NCBI RefSeq assembly: GCF_040892545.1
Contig: NZ_CP156079.1
Coordinates: 1,302,001-1,366,000 of the forward strand
Direction of reading: 5' to 3'
DNA length: 64,000 nucleotides
DNA from: Paracidovorax avenae
GTDB lineage: Bacteria > Pseudomonadota > Gammaproteobacteria > Burkholderiales > Burkholderiaceae_C
Part shown: piece by piece, positions 37,694-47,988 of the stretch
How the letters are laid out: the number at the start of each line of letters is the position of its first letter
How positions within the stretch are numbered: position 1 is the stretch's first letter
Position numbers and translations under genes: made by a program
Notes under the pieces: generated by a model
Databases searched by the model: none
Told to the model about the DNA's origin: nothing
The model's input: only the letters and a program-made list of their open reading frames with translations

Positions 37694-38650
37694 ATGACCA
37701 CGAAGAACTTCGCATTCGTCTTTCCCGGACAGGGATCGCAATCCGTCGGCATGCTCGACGCCTGGGGCGGCCATTCCGCCGTGGCCGAAGCCGTCCAGGA
37801 GGCCTCCGACGCACTCGGCGAGGACATCGGCCGCCTGATCCATGAAGGCCCCAAGGAAACCCTGGCGCTGACCACCAACACCCAGCCCGTGATGCTGGTC
37901 GCCGGTGTGGCGGCCTGGCGCGTGTGGCTCGCGGAAGGCGGCGCGCAACCCGCTGCGTTGGCCGGCCACTCCCTGGGCGAATATTCCGCCCTGGTGGCCT
38001 CCGGCGTGCTCACACTGTCGCAGGCGGCTCCGCTGGTGCGGCTGCGCGCCGCCGCCATGCAGGAGGCCGTGCCCGTGGGCATGGGTGCCATGGCCGCCAT
38101 CCTCGGGCTCGAATCGGCCAAGGTGGTGGAAGGCTGCGCCCAGGCCACCGCGGCCTTCGGCGCGGGCAGCGCGGATGTCGTCGAGGCCGTGAACTTCAAC
38201 GACCCCGCCCAGACCGTCATCGCCGGCACCAAGGCGGGCGTCGAAAAGGCCTGTGAAATGCTCAAGGCCGCGGGCGCCAAGCGCGCGCTGCCCCTGCCCG
38301 TGTCCGCGCCGTTCCACTCCAGCCTCATGAAACCGGCCGCCGAGAAGCTGCGCGAGGCACTGGCCGGCCTGTCCCTGGCCGCTCCCCGCATTCCCGTGGT
38401 CAACAACATCGACGTGGCAGTGGCGCAGGAGGCGGACGCGATCCGCGATGCGCTCTACCGCCAGGCCTTCGGGCCCGTGCGGTGGGTGGAGTGCGTCGGC
38501 GCGCTCAAGGCACGGGGTGCCACCCACGTGATCGAGTGCGGCCCCGGCAAGGTGCTCACGGGCATGGCCAAGCGCATCGACGCGACCCTGGTGGCCGGCT
38601 CCGTGTACGACCCCGCATCCCTGCAGGAAACCCGCGAACTGCTGGCCTGA
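37694..38650 (+). CDS. fabD: Malonyl CoA-ACP transacylase
   Basis: A 318-residue acyltransferase that loads malonate onto ACP. The nucleophile is the Ser of GHSLGEYSALVASG, the Arg of RAAAMQEAVPVG binds the malonyl carboxylate, and the catalytic His is in VSAPFHSSLM. FAFVFPGQGSQSVGM is the family N-terminus. It lies between fabH and fabG and is transcribed with them. Confidence 0.97.
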   Translation: MTTKNFAFVFPGQGSQSVGMLDAWGGHSAVAEAVQEASDALGEDIGRLIHEGPKETLALTTNTQPVMLVAGVAAWRVWLAEGGAQPAALAGHSLGEYSALVASGVLTLSQAAPLVRLRAAAMQEAVPVGMGAMAAILGLESAKVVEGCAQATAAFGAGSADVVEAVNFNDPAQTVIAGTKAGVEKACEMLKAAGAKRALPLPVSAPFHSSLMKPAAEKLREALAGLSLAAPRIPVVNNIDVAVAQEADAIRDALYRQAFGPVRWVECVGALKARGATHVIECGPGKVLTGMAKRIDATLVAGSVYDPASLQETRELLA

Positions 38651-38672
38651 GACGGCTTCCCGGAGAGACACC

Positions 38673-39428
38673 ATGACCCTTTCGAATTCTTCTGGCAACG
38701 CCGCCCGCATCGCCCTGGTGACGGGGGCCTCCCGCGGTATCGGTGCCGCCATCGCTGCCGAACTGGCGGCGCGGGGCTTCCGCGTCGTCGGCACGGCGAC
38801 CACCGAGGACGGCGCGCAGCGCATCACCCAGGCGCTGTCCGCCCATGAGGGCTGCCGGGGCGCCGCCCTCGACGTGAACGACGCCGCCGCGCTGGATGCG
38901 CTGATCGACGGCATCGTGAAAGAGCAGGGCGGCCTGCATGTGCTGGTCAACAACGCCGGCATCACGCGCGACCAGATCGCCATGCGCATGAAGGACGACG
39001 ACTGGGATGCCGTGCTCGACACGAATCTCAAGGCGGTGTTCCGTGCCTGCCGTGCCGTGATGCGGCCGATGATGAAGCAGCGCTATGGGCGTATCGTCAA
39101 CATCACGAGCGTGGTGGGCGCCTCCGGCAATCCGGGCCAGGCCAACTACGCCGCAGCCAAGGCGGGCCTTGCCGGCATGACGCGCTCTCTGGCCCGCGAG
39201 CTGGGCAGCCGTGGCATCACGGTGAACTGCGTGGCCCCCGGTTTCATCCGCACCGACATGACCGCCGAACTCTCCGAAGAGCAGCACAAGGCCCTGCAGA
39301 CGCAGATCCCGCTGGGCCACATGGGCCAGCCTTCGGACATCGCCAAGGCCGTCGCCTACCTCGCTTCGGACGACGCGGGTTATGTGACCGGCCAGGAGTT
39401 GCATGTCAATGGCGGCATGTACATGTAA
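38673..39428 (+). CDS. fabG: 3-oxoacyl-ACP reductase
   Basis: A 251-residue short-chain dehydrogenase that reduces 3-oxoacyl-ACP with NADPH. Visible are the cofactor motif TGASRGIGAAIA, NNAGITRD, and the catalytic Ser/Tyr/Lys set in NITSVVGASGN and YAAAKAGL. The C-terminal VTGQELHVNGGMYM is usual for FabG. A ribosome-binding site (CGGAGAG) is seen eight bases before the ATG. Confidence 0.97.
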   Translation: MTLSNSSGNAARIALVTGASRGIGAAIAAELAARGFRVVGTATTEDGAQRITQALSAHEGCRGAALDVNDAAALDALIDGIVKEQGGLHVLVNNAGITRDQIAMRMKDDDWDAVLDTNLKAVFRACRAVMRPMMKQRYGRIVNITSVVGASGNPGQANYAAAKAGLAGMTRSLARELGSRGITVNCVAPGFIRTDMTAELSEEQHKALQTQIPLGHMGQPSDIAKAVAYLASDDAGYVTGQELHVNGGMYM

Positions 39429-39469
39429 TTGATGAAAGTTGACGCCGGTTGTTCCGCCCGGCGGGCCAT

Positions 39470-39771
<302 letters not shown>

Positions 39772-39838
39772 GCCTGCGGTCTCGCCTTCCCCTCGGATCG
39801 CCCTGCGGTCCGGTATCAGCACGAAAGAGTCTTAGCGC

Positions 39839-41083
39839 ATGAGCCGTCGTCGCGTCGTCGTGACCGGCCTGGGTTGCGTCAGCCCCGTCGGTAACACGGT
39901 GGCGGAAGCCTGGGCCCGAATCCTTGCCGGTCAGTCCGGCATTGGCCTCATCACCAAGTTCGATGCTTCGAACTTTGCCTGCAAGATTGCCGGCGAGGTC
40001 AAGGATTTCGACCTGAATGCCTATATCAGCGCCAAGGATGCGCGCACGATGGACAGCTTCATCCACTACGGCATCGCCGCGGCGGAGCAGGCCGTGCGCG
40101 ATGCGGGCCTGCCTGTGGACGAAGCCCTGGATGAGGAGCTGGCCACCCGGATCGGCTGCATCATCGGCTCGGGCATCGGCGGTCTGCCGCTGATCGAGAA
40201 CACGCATGCGGAGCTGGAGAACCGCGGCCCGCGCCGCATCACTCCCTTCTTCGTCCCAGCGTCCATCATCAACATGGTGGCGGGGCATGTTTCCATGCGC
40301 TTCGGTTTCAAGGGGCCGAATCTCTCGGTGGTCACCGCCTGCACCACGGGCCTGCACTGCATCGGCGAGGGCGCCCGCAAGATCGAGTACGGCGACGCCG
40401 ACGTGATCGTCGCGGGCGGCACGGAATCCACGGTCTCGCCCCTGGGCGTGGGCGGGTTCGCCGCCATGCGTGCGCTGTCCACGCGCAACGACGATCCCGC
40501 CACGGCATCCCGTCCGTGGGACAAGGACCGCGACGGCTTCGTGCTGGGCGAGGGTGCAGGCGTGCTGGTGCTGGAAGAGTACGAGCATGCGAAGGCCCGC
40601 GGCGCGAAGATCTATGCCGAACTGTCCGGCTATGGCATGAGCGCGGACGCCGGCCACATGACCGCCCCCAGCATGGACGGCCCGCGGCGTGCCATGCTGT
40701 CGGCCCTGCGCAATGCCGGCATCAATGCCGACGAGGTCGATTACCTGAACGCACATGGCACTTCGACGCCCCTGGGCGATCTGAACGAGACCAATGCCAT
40801 CAAGGCGGCGCTGGGTGACCATGCCCGGAACATGGTGGTGAGCTCGACGAAGTCGATGACCGGGCACCTGCTCGGCGGTGCCGGCGGCATCGAGAGCGTG
40901 TTCACCGTGCTGGCGCTGCACGACCAGAAGGTGCCCCCCACCATCAACATCTTCGAACAGGATCCGGAGTGCGATCTGGACTACTGCGCCAATACCGCGC
41001 GGGACATGAAGATGGATGTCGCGGTGAAGAACAATTTCGGCTTCGGCGGCACCAACGGCACGCTGGTCTTCCGGCGCATCTGA
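39839..41083 (+). CDS. fabF: 3-oxoacyl-ACP synthase II (KAS II)
   Basis: A 414-residue condensing enzyme that elongates acyl-ACPs. The catalytic Cys-His-His set is seen in [25 protein letters not shown] and [15 protein letters not shown]. The start [13 protein letters not shown] and the end [12 protein letters not shown] are typical of FabF. A GC hairpin without a T-run (41082-41102) overlaps its stop, so transcription probably continues into the rpoE genes. Confidence 0.97.
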   Translation: MSRRRVVVTGLGCVSPVGNTVAEAWARILAGQSGIGLITKFDASNFACKIAGEVKDFDLNAYISAKDARTMDSFIHYGIAAAEQAVRDAGLPVDEALDEELATRIGCIIGSGIGGLPLIENTHAELENRGPRRITPFFVPASIINMVAGHVSMRFGFKGPNLSVVTACTTGLHCIGEGARKIEYGDADVIVAGGTESTVSPLGVGGFAAMRALSTRNDDPATASRPWDKDRDGFVLGEGAGVLVLEEYEHAKARGAKIYAELSGYGMSADAGHMTAPSMDGPRRAMLSALRNAGINADEVDYLNAHGTSTPLGDLNETNAIKAALGDHARNMVVSSTKSMTGHLLGGAGGIESVFTVLALHDQKVPPTINIFEQDPECDLDYCANTARDMKMDVAVKNNFGFGGTNGTLVFRRI

Positions 41084-41126
41084 CGGCGGCTGAACCGCCG
41101 TCACGGCTTCGAGGCACCCTGCATCC

Positions 41127-41630
41127 ATGGCCGATTCCGCGCGGGAGGAGTTCCTCGCTCCGGTATTGCGCCATCCGGCAGGCGCGGGGTACCGGGTTCG
41201 CGGCTGGGTACTCGGGGCCGGTCTCGCAGGCTTCGCAGCGTGTTCGGCCTGGGCCCTCGCCGGAAGTGGCGGGTCCGCCTGGACTGCCGCCTGCGGGCTG
41301 GTGCTGTGGGGCGTGGTCCTGCTGCAGGGCTGGCATGCGGTATCCCGGTGGCCGTCCGGAGTTCTGGCATGGGATGGGCTGCTGTGGTCCCTGGACCGTG
41401 GCAGGGCGCATCCCCCGGTATGCGGGCGTCTCGAGGTTGCGCTGGATCTGCAGCGATTCCTGCTGGTGCGTCTCGTGGGCCAGGATGGCCGGCGGGCATG
41501 GCTGGGCCTCGAGCCGGGCCGCCAGGCCGCCGGATGGGCTGCGCTCCGCCGTGCGGTATATTCGCGCCCCAGACGGGAGCCCGCAGCCCTGGGGCCGACG
41601 ATGCCCCCTGCTCATCGCCTCGATGCGTGA
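41127..41630 (+). CDS. Inner-membrane protein of unknown function upstream of rpoE
   Basis: A 167-residue protein with two closely spaced hydrophobic helices (about residues 27-46 and 49-67) and a soluble C-terminal part with LAWDGLLWSL and LQRFLLVRLV. This layout resembles the YgfX/CptA family of small membrane proteins, but the match is by topology and I cannot confirm it. It sits 12 bases before rpoE in the same direction, so it may be involved with the envelope-stress operon. Confidence 0.6.
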   Translation: MADSAREEFLAPVLRHPAGAGYRVRGWVLGAGLAGFAACSAWALAGSGGSAWTAACGLVLWGVVLLQGWHAVSRWPSGVLAWDGLLWSLDRGRAHPPVCGRLEVALDLQRFLLVRLVGQDGRRAWLGLEPGRQAAGWAALRRAVYSRPRREPAALGPTMPPAHRLDA

Positions 41631-41642
41631 GCTCACGAATAC

Positions 41643-42272
41643 ATGAACGCTTCCCTGCCCCCGCCTTCCCCTGCCGACAGCGACCTCCAGCTCGTGGAGC
41701 GCACCGTGTCCGGCGACCAGCGGGCCTACGGGCTGCTGGTCGTGAAGTACCAGCGCCGCATCGAGCGCCTCATCGGCCGCATGGTGCGCGACTCGGACCT
41801 GGTGCAGGACATCGCCCAGGAAACCTTCCTGCGTGCTTACCGTGCGCTGCACCAGTTCCGCGGAGAAGCGCAGTTCTACACCTGGCTCTACCGCATCGCG
41901 GTCAACACGGCGAAGAAGGCCTTGATGGACATCAAGCGCAATCCGGTCATTTCCGAGAACGCATTGCGCGGCGGAGAGGACGAGGATGAAACTTCCCGTA
42001 TCGGACACGAACTAACCACCGACGAAACGCCGGAAACCGTGATGGCCGCGCAGGAGATCGCCGCGGCGGTCAACACGGCCATGGAAGCGTTGCCGGAGGA
42101 TCTGCGCCAGGCGGTCACGCTGCGCGAGATCGAAGGCCTGACCTATGAGGAAATCGCCGAGGTGATGCAGTGCCCCATAGGAACGGTGCGGTCGAGGATA
42201 TTCCGTGCCCGGGAGGCGATTTCCGCCCGGGTGCGGCCTTTGCTGGAAAAGCAGACAGGCAAGCGCTGGTGA
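41643..42272 (+). CDS. rpoE: ECF sigma factor, sigma-E (RpoE/AlgU)
   Basis: A 209-residue extracytoplasmic-function sigma factor that directs the response to misfolded envelope proteins. Region 2 includes YQRRIERLIGRMVRDSDLVQDIAQETFLRAYRAL (landmark DLVQDIAQE), and region 4 has ALPEDLRQAVTLREIEGLTYEEIAEVM followed by GTVRSRIFRARE. It is followed by rseA, rseB and mucD, its usual regulators. Confidence 0.97.
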   Translation: MNASLPPPSPADSDLQLVERTVSGDQRAYGLLVVKYQRRIERLIGRMVRDSDLVQDIAQETFLRAYRALHQFRGEAQFYTWLYRIAVNTAKKALMDIKRNPVISENALRGGEDEDETSRIGHELTTDETPETVMAAQEIAAAVNTAMEALPEDLRQAVTLREIEGLTYEEIAEVMQCPIGTVRSRIFRAREAISARVRPLLEKQTGKRW

Positions 42273-42334
42273 TGCAGGTGTGCCCGGGAGGCCGGGGCAG
42301 CGTGCCGGCCCAAGGACGATAGCAGGTGAGAAGC

Positions 42335-42958
42335 ATGAAAGACGATCCGACAATGCGTGAGCAGCTTTCCGCGCTGGCCGACGGCGGCATCGGCGAGGCC
42401 GAGTGGAGCGACACCTTCGCTTATGCCCAGACCGCCGAAGGCCAGGAGGCCTGGGCCGTCTATCACCTGATCGGCGACGTGCTGCGCTCCCCGGAGCTGG
42501 CCCGTCCTGGAAGTGCCGCGCTGGCCGATAGCGTGATGGCCCGGTTGGCACGGGAAGAGCGGCCGGCCGCCGAGGTGGCCCTGCCGGACGCTGCGGTCCC
42601 GCTGGTTGCTGCCGTCCAGGCCCAGGGCGAGGCGGCGAATGCCGCCGTGTTCCGCTGGAAGATGGTCGCCGGGCTCGCATCGCTGGCCGCGGTCGGCGTG
42701 CTGGGCTGGAGCGGCCTGTCCGGCGGGCTGTCGGCCGGTGGCGAAACCCGGCTGGCCGCAGTACCGTCCCGCCTGGAGGCGCCGGCCGCCACGACGCTGG
42801 TGTCCGCGACCGATCCCGCAGGTGAACCGCAGGTGATGCTGCGCGATCCGCGCCTGGACGAACTGCTGGCAGCGCACCGCCAGTATGGGGGCGCTTCCGC
42901 GCTCCAGATGCCGGCAGGTTTCCTGCGCAATGCCACCTTCGAGACACCCCAGCGCTGA
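42335..42958 (+). CDS. rseA: Sigma-E anti-sigma factor RseA
   Basis: A 207-residue single-pass membrane anti-sigma factor. The N-terminal cytoplasmic domain begins MREQLSALADGGIGEAEW and is of the RseA/MucA type; the transmembrane helix is at about residues 106-123 (KMVAGLASLAAVGVLGW). The C-terminal part is periplasmic. ATG 42335 has a GGTGAG ribosome-binding site; a GTG nine bases earlier is the other option. Confidence 0.9.
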   Translation: MKDDPTMREQLSALADGGIGEAEWSDTFAYAQTAEGQEAWAVYHLIGDVLRSPELARPGSAALADSVMARLAREERPAAEVALPDAAVPLVAAVQAQGEAANAAVFRWKMVAGLASLAAVGVLGWSGLSGGLSAGGETRLAAVPSRLEAPAATTLVSATDPAGEPQVMLRDPRLDELLAAHRQYGGASALQMPAGFLRNATFETPQR

Positions 42959-42983
42959 GCGCTTGCAACACCGGAGATCGGGA

Positions 42984-44090
42984 TTGGCAGGTACGCGCAA
43001 CGCCGGTGGCTGGTGGAAGTGGGCCCGGTGCAGCCACCGGGTGAAGGCCATGGCGGGCCTGGCGGTATGGCTGGCATGTGCCCCGTGGCCCGGCGCCTGG
43101 GCAGGCACCGGGGACAGCAGCGGCAGCGCCGCGGCCCGGGCTGCATCGTCGGCCGCTTCCGCCCCGCAGGTCCGCGCCGAGATCGACGACTGGGTGGAGC
43201 GCATCCACCGGGCATCGCGCGAGCAGAGCTACCGCGGGAGCTTCGTGGTCTGGTCTTCCGCAGGGGGCATGACCAGTTCGCGCATCTGGCACGCCACGGA
43301 CGGCAAGGTGCAGATCGAACGCATCGAGGCCCTGGATGGCTCGCCGCGCACCGTGTTCCGCAGGGACGATCTGGTGCGCACTTTCCTGCCGCGGGCTCAG
43401 GTGGTGAAGGAAGAGCGGCGGGACATGCCGGGCCTGTTTCCCCATCTGCCACAGGCGGAAAGCAGTGCCGTGCTGCGCAATTACCGGGCGCGGTTCCTCG
43501 GCAGCGACCGGGTGGCGGGCCAGGATGCCAGCATCCTGTGGCTGGAGCCCAGGGATGGATTGCGCTTCGGCTACCGCATCTGGATGGCGCAGCCGAGCGG
43601 CCTGGTCGTCAAGCTGCAGACTTTGGGCCTGCGCGGCCAGGTGCTGGAGCAGGCAGCGTTCTCGCAGATCGATTTCGACACCCCCCCCACTGTGCCGCAG
43701 CTGGCGGCGCAGATGGACGATACCCGCGGGTTTCGGCTGCTGGCCGTTCCGCTGCTAAAGACGACAGCGCGGGAAGCCGGGTGGCAGCTGAGCCGGCCCG
43801 TGGCCGGGTTCGTCCCTGGCGATTGCTACAAGCGGGATCCGGCCGTGCTGGCCAGAATGCCCATGCCGCCCCTGCAGTGCATTTTCTCGGACGGCCTGGC
43901 AACGGTGTCCCTGTTCTTCGAGCCCTACGACGCCGCGCGCCATGCCGGTGAGCCGCGGCGCATGGACATGGGCGCCACCCAGACCCTCGCCCAGCGGGTG
44001 GGCGGCGGCTCCACCTGGCTCACTGCCGTGGGCGAGGTGCCGCAGGAGACCCTGCGGCAGCTGGTGGAGCAGATCGAGCCCGTGCGTTGA
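42984..44090 (+). CDS. rseB: Sigma-E regulatory protein RseB/MucB
   Basis: A 368-residue periplasmic protein that shields RseA from proteolysis and senses mislocalised lipoproteins or LPS. Family landmarks are WVERIHRASREQSYRGSFVV and a C-terminal MucB/RseB domain ending VGEVPQETLRQLVEQIEPV. No ATG fits well. A TTG at 42984 is preceded by GGAG at seven bases and gives a basic n-region, then a hydrophobic AMAGLAVWLACAPW ending in WAG, as a signal peptide should. GTG 43041 and ATG 43050 are alternatives with a shorter n-region. Confidence 0.88.
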   Translation: MAGTRNAGGWWKWARCSHRVKAMAGLAVWLACAPWPGAWAGTGDSSGSAAARAASSAASAPQVRAEIDDWVERIHRASREQSYRGSFVVWSSAGGMTSSRIWHATDGKVQIERIEALDGSPRTVFRRDDLVRTFLPRAQVVKEERRDMPGLFPHLPQAESSAVLRNYRARFLGSDRVAGQDASILWLEPRDGLRFGYRIWMAQPSGLVVKLQTLGLRGQVLEQAAFSQIDFDTPPTVPQLAAQMDDTRGFRLLAVPLLKTTAREAGWQLSRPVAGFVPGDCYKRDPAVLARMPMPPLQCIFSDGLATVSLFFEPYDAARHAGEPRRMDMGATQTLAQRVGGGSTWLTAVGEVPQETLRQLVEQIEPVR

Positions 44091-44217
44091 TCCGCGCGTG
44101 GCCGGTGAAGTGCCGGCCGTGGCGCAGGGAACCAAACACGGCCTTGTCCTTCACACCTTCGCATGCGTTTTTGCACAACATCGACGACTTTGCCCCGAAA
44201 AGAAAGAAAGGTCTTTC

Positions 44218-45699
<1,482 letters not shown>

Positions 45700-45717
45700 G
45701 ACACGGCAATGACAGGC

Positions 45718-45753
45718 AAAGGCCCCATCCTGGAGTGGGAATTGGGGCCTTTT
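45718..45753 (+). terminator. Terminator of the rpoE-mucD operon
   Basis: AAAGGCCCCA (45718-45727) pairs with TGGGGCCTTT (45743-45752), followed by a T-run, 18 bases after the mucD stop. Confidence 0.85.
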
Positions 45754-45812
45754 CACGGCCTGGGGATCTCCCTCTGGGCAGGGGTCTTGGTCATACCGGC
45801 AGAGGAAAAAAG

Positions 45813-45836
45813 TTCTATCTATGCATTTGGATAGAA
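45813..45836. repeat. Inverted repeat TTCTATC-GATAGAA
   Basis: Seven-base perfect arms at 45813-45819 and 45830-45836 with ten bases between, in the AT-richer centre of the mucD-lepA gap. It may be a protein-binding site; no promoter can be firmly tied to it. Confidence 0.35.
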
Positions 45837-45964
45837 TGCTGCAGGTTTTCAGCGGCATGTCTGCATATGCGAAGCCGGTAACATCACCATATGGGATCGC
45901 TCCTTTTCATGCACAGGTGTTCCACAGATCGCCCACAAGTTGTTCTCATGATGTGCCGGGATAT

Positions 45965-45984
45965 TGTGAATAAGCTGTGCATAA
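45965..45984 (-). promoter_or_regulatory. Tandem pair of DnaA-box matches
   Basis: On the minus strand, TTATTCACA (45965-45973) and TTATGCACA (45976-45984) both match TTATNCACA exactly. They have the same orientation and start 11 bases apart, about one helical turn. There is no dnaA or dnaN nearby, so this is not taken as the replication origin. Confidence 0.45.
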
Positions 45985-46054
45985 ATACTGCGTTGCAGGG
46001 TGGCAACGCGCCCTGCGGGTCATGACGCGGGCTTTCCCTGTCGGCCTTTTTGCC

Positions 46055-46131
46055 TACAATGAAGCTCCAACCATCGCAGTTGCCAAAGATTGTTGGTTCA
46101 GGGCGCGTCACCACTTGACGCGCCCTTTTTT
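46055..46131 (+). ncRNA. Candidate small RNA or attenuated leader upstream of lepA
   Basis: A -10-like TACAAT (46055-46060) is followed by two hairpins. CCAACCATC (about 46067-46075) pairs with GATTGTTGG (46088-46096) with one mismatch. Then GGGCGCGTCA (46101-46110) pairs perfectly with TGACGCGCCC (46116-46125), followed by six T. A transcript of about 65 bases would end here, 45 bases before lepA. Either it is an independent small RNA or an attenuator for lepA; the sequence does not decide. Confidence 0.5.
46101..46131 (+). terminator. Strong Rho-independent terminator 45 bases before lepA
   Basis: A perfect ten-base GC-rich stem, five-base loop and six T. There is no annotated protein gene between the mucD terminator and this one, so it must serve a short transcript or a leader. 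Confidence 0.85.
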
Positions 46132-46175
46132 CTTGTGCGCGCCGTTCTAATTCAACTACTTGTCGCTTCTCGTTG

Positions 46176-47984
46176 ATGAATCACATCAGAAATTTTTCGA
46201 TCATTGCGCACATTGATCACGGCAAATCGACGCTCGCCGACCGCCTGATCCAGCGCTGCGGCGGCCTGGAAGAGCGCCAGATGGAAGCACAGGTGCTCGA
46301 TTCGATGGACATCGAAAAAGAGCGTGGGATAACCATCAAGGCCCAGACCGCTGCGCTGCAATACAAGGCCAGGGACGGGCAGGTCTACAACCTCAACCTG
46401 ATCGACACGCCCGGCCACGTGGACTTCTCGTACGAGGTCTCGCGTTCGCTGTCCGCCTGCGAGGGCGCACTGCTCGTGGTCGATGCCTCGCAGGGCGTCG
46501 AAGCCCAGACGGTGGCCAACTGCTACACCGCGCTGGACCTCGGCGTGGAAGTGCTGCCCGTGCTCAACAAGATGGACCTGCCGCAGGCCGATCCGGACAA
46601 CGCCAAGGCCGAGATCGAGGACGTGATCGGCATCGATGCGACGGATGCGATTCCCTGCTCCGCCAAGACCGGCATGGGCATCGACGAGATTCTCGAGCTC
46701 ATCGTCGCCAAGGTGCCTGCGCCGCGCGGCAATCCCGATGCGCCGCTGCGGGCCATGATCATCGACAGCTGGTTCGATCCCTACGTGGGCGTCGTGATGC
46801 TGGTGCGCGTGGTCGATGGCCGGCTGCTCAAGGGCGAGCGCTTCAAGATGATGGCCTCGGGCGCTGCCTACAACGCCGACAACCTGGGCGTCTTCACTCC
46901 GGCCAACGAGCCGCGCGATGCGTTGAATGCGGGCGAGGTGGGCTACATCATCGCCGGCATCAAGGAGCTCAAGGCCGCGAAGGTGGGCGACACCATCACG
47001 CTGGAAAAGAAGCTGCCCAACAACCTGGGGCCGGCCGAACAGGCCTTGCCCGGCTTCAAGGAAATCCAGCCGCAGGTGTTCGCGGGCCTGTACCCGACCG
47101 AGGCCAGCGAATACGACCAGTTGCGCGACGCGCTGGAGAAGCTGCAGCTCAACGATGCCTCGCTGCATTTCGAGCCCGAGGTGTCGCAGGCGCTGGGCTT
47201 CGGCTTCCGCTGCGGCTTCCTGGGCCTGCTGCACATGGAGATCGTGCAGGAGCGCCTGGAGCGCGAGTTCGACCAGGACCTGATCACGACCGCACCCAGC
47301 GTGGTCTATGAGGTGGTCAAGGGCGACGGCGAGGTCATCATGGTGGAGAACCCCTCCAAGATGCCCGACCAGGGCCGCATCCAGGAGATCCGCGAGCCGA
47401 TCGTCACCGTGCATCTCTACATGCCGCAGGAATACGTGGGCCCGGTGATGACACTGGCCAACCAGAAGCGCGGCGTGCAGCTGAACATGGCCTACCACGG
47501 CCGCCAGGTCATGCTGACGTACGAACTGCCGCTGGGCGAGATCGTGCTGGACTTCTTCGACAAGCTGAAGTCGGTGTCGCGCGGCTATGCGTCCATGGAC
47601 TACGAGTTCAAGGAGTACCGCGCCTCGGACGTGGTGAAGGTGGACATCCTGCTCAACGGCGAGAAGGTCGATGCGCTGTCCATCATCGTCCACCGCAGCC
47701 AGTCGGCCTATCGCGGCCGCGCGGTGGCCGCCAAGATGCGGGAGATCATCAGCCGGCAGATGTTCGACGTGGCGATCCAGGCGGCCATCGGCGCGAACAT
47801 CATCGCGCGCGAGACCATCAAGGCCCTGCGCAAGAACGTGCTGGCGAAATGCTACGGGGGCGACATCACCCGCAAGCGCAAGCTGCTCGAGAAGCAGAAG
47901 GCGGGCAAGAAACGCATGAAGCAGATCGGTTCCGTCGAAGTGCCGCAGGAAGCCTTCCTGGCCATCCTGCAAGTGGAGGAGTGA
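46176..47984 (+). CDS. lepA: Elongation factor 4 (LepA)
   Basis: A 602-residue translational GTPase that acts on stalled or mistranslocated ribosomes. G motifs: [14 protein letters not shown] (G1), [12 protein letters not shown] (G3) and NKMDLP (G4). The LepA-specific C-terminus with [20 protein letters not shown] sequence is present (landmark [15 protein letters not shown]). ATG 46176 is used; a TTG directly before it is in the same frame. It is followed by lepB after four bases, the usual partner. Confidence 0.97.
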   Translation: MNHIRNFSIIAHIDHGKSTLADRLIQRCGGLEERQMEAQVLDSMDIEKERGITIKAQTAALQYKARDGQVYNLNLIDTPGHVDFSYEVSRSLSACEGALLVVDASQGVEAQTVANCYTALDLGVEVLPVLNKMDLPQADPDNAKAEIEDVIGIDATDAIPCSAKTGMGIDEILELIVAKVPAPRGNPDAPLRAMIIDSWFDPYVGVVMLVRVVDGRLLKGERFKMMASGAAYNADNLGVFTPANEPRDALNAGEVGYIIAGIKELKAAKVGDTITLEKKLPNNLGPAEQALPGFKEIQPQVFAGLYPTEASEYDQLRDALEKLQLNDASLHFEPEVSQALGFGFRCGFLGLLHMEIVQERLEREFDQDLITTAPSVVYEVVKGDGEVIMVENPSKMPDQGRIQEIREPIVTVHLYMPQEYVGPVMTLANQKRGVQLNMAYHGRQVMLTYELPLGEIVLDFFDKLKSVSRGYASMDYEFKEYRASDVVKVDILLNGEKVDALSIIVHRSQSAYRGRAVAAKMREIISRQMFDVAIQAAIGANIIARETIKALRKNVLAKCYGGDITRKRKLLEKQKAGKKRMKQIGSVEVPQEAFLAILQVEE

Positions 47985-47988
47985 TCCG

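Noticed and set aside
41082..41102. Terminator after fabF
   Set aside because: An eight-base GC hairpin is present, but there is no following T-run and it overlaps the stop codon.
45790..46060. Chromosomal replication origin suggested by DnaA boxes and AT-rich DNA
   Set aside because: Only two boxes, and no dnaA, dnaN, gidA or parAB nearby; the flanks are a protease operon and lepA.
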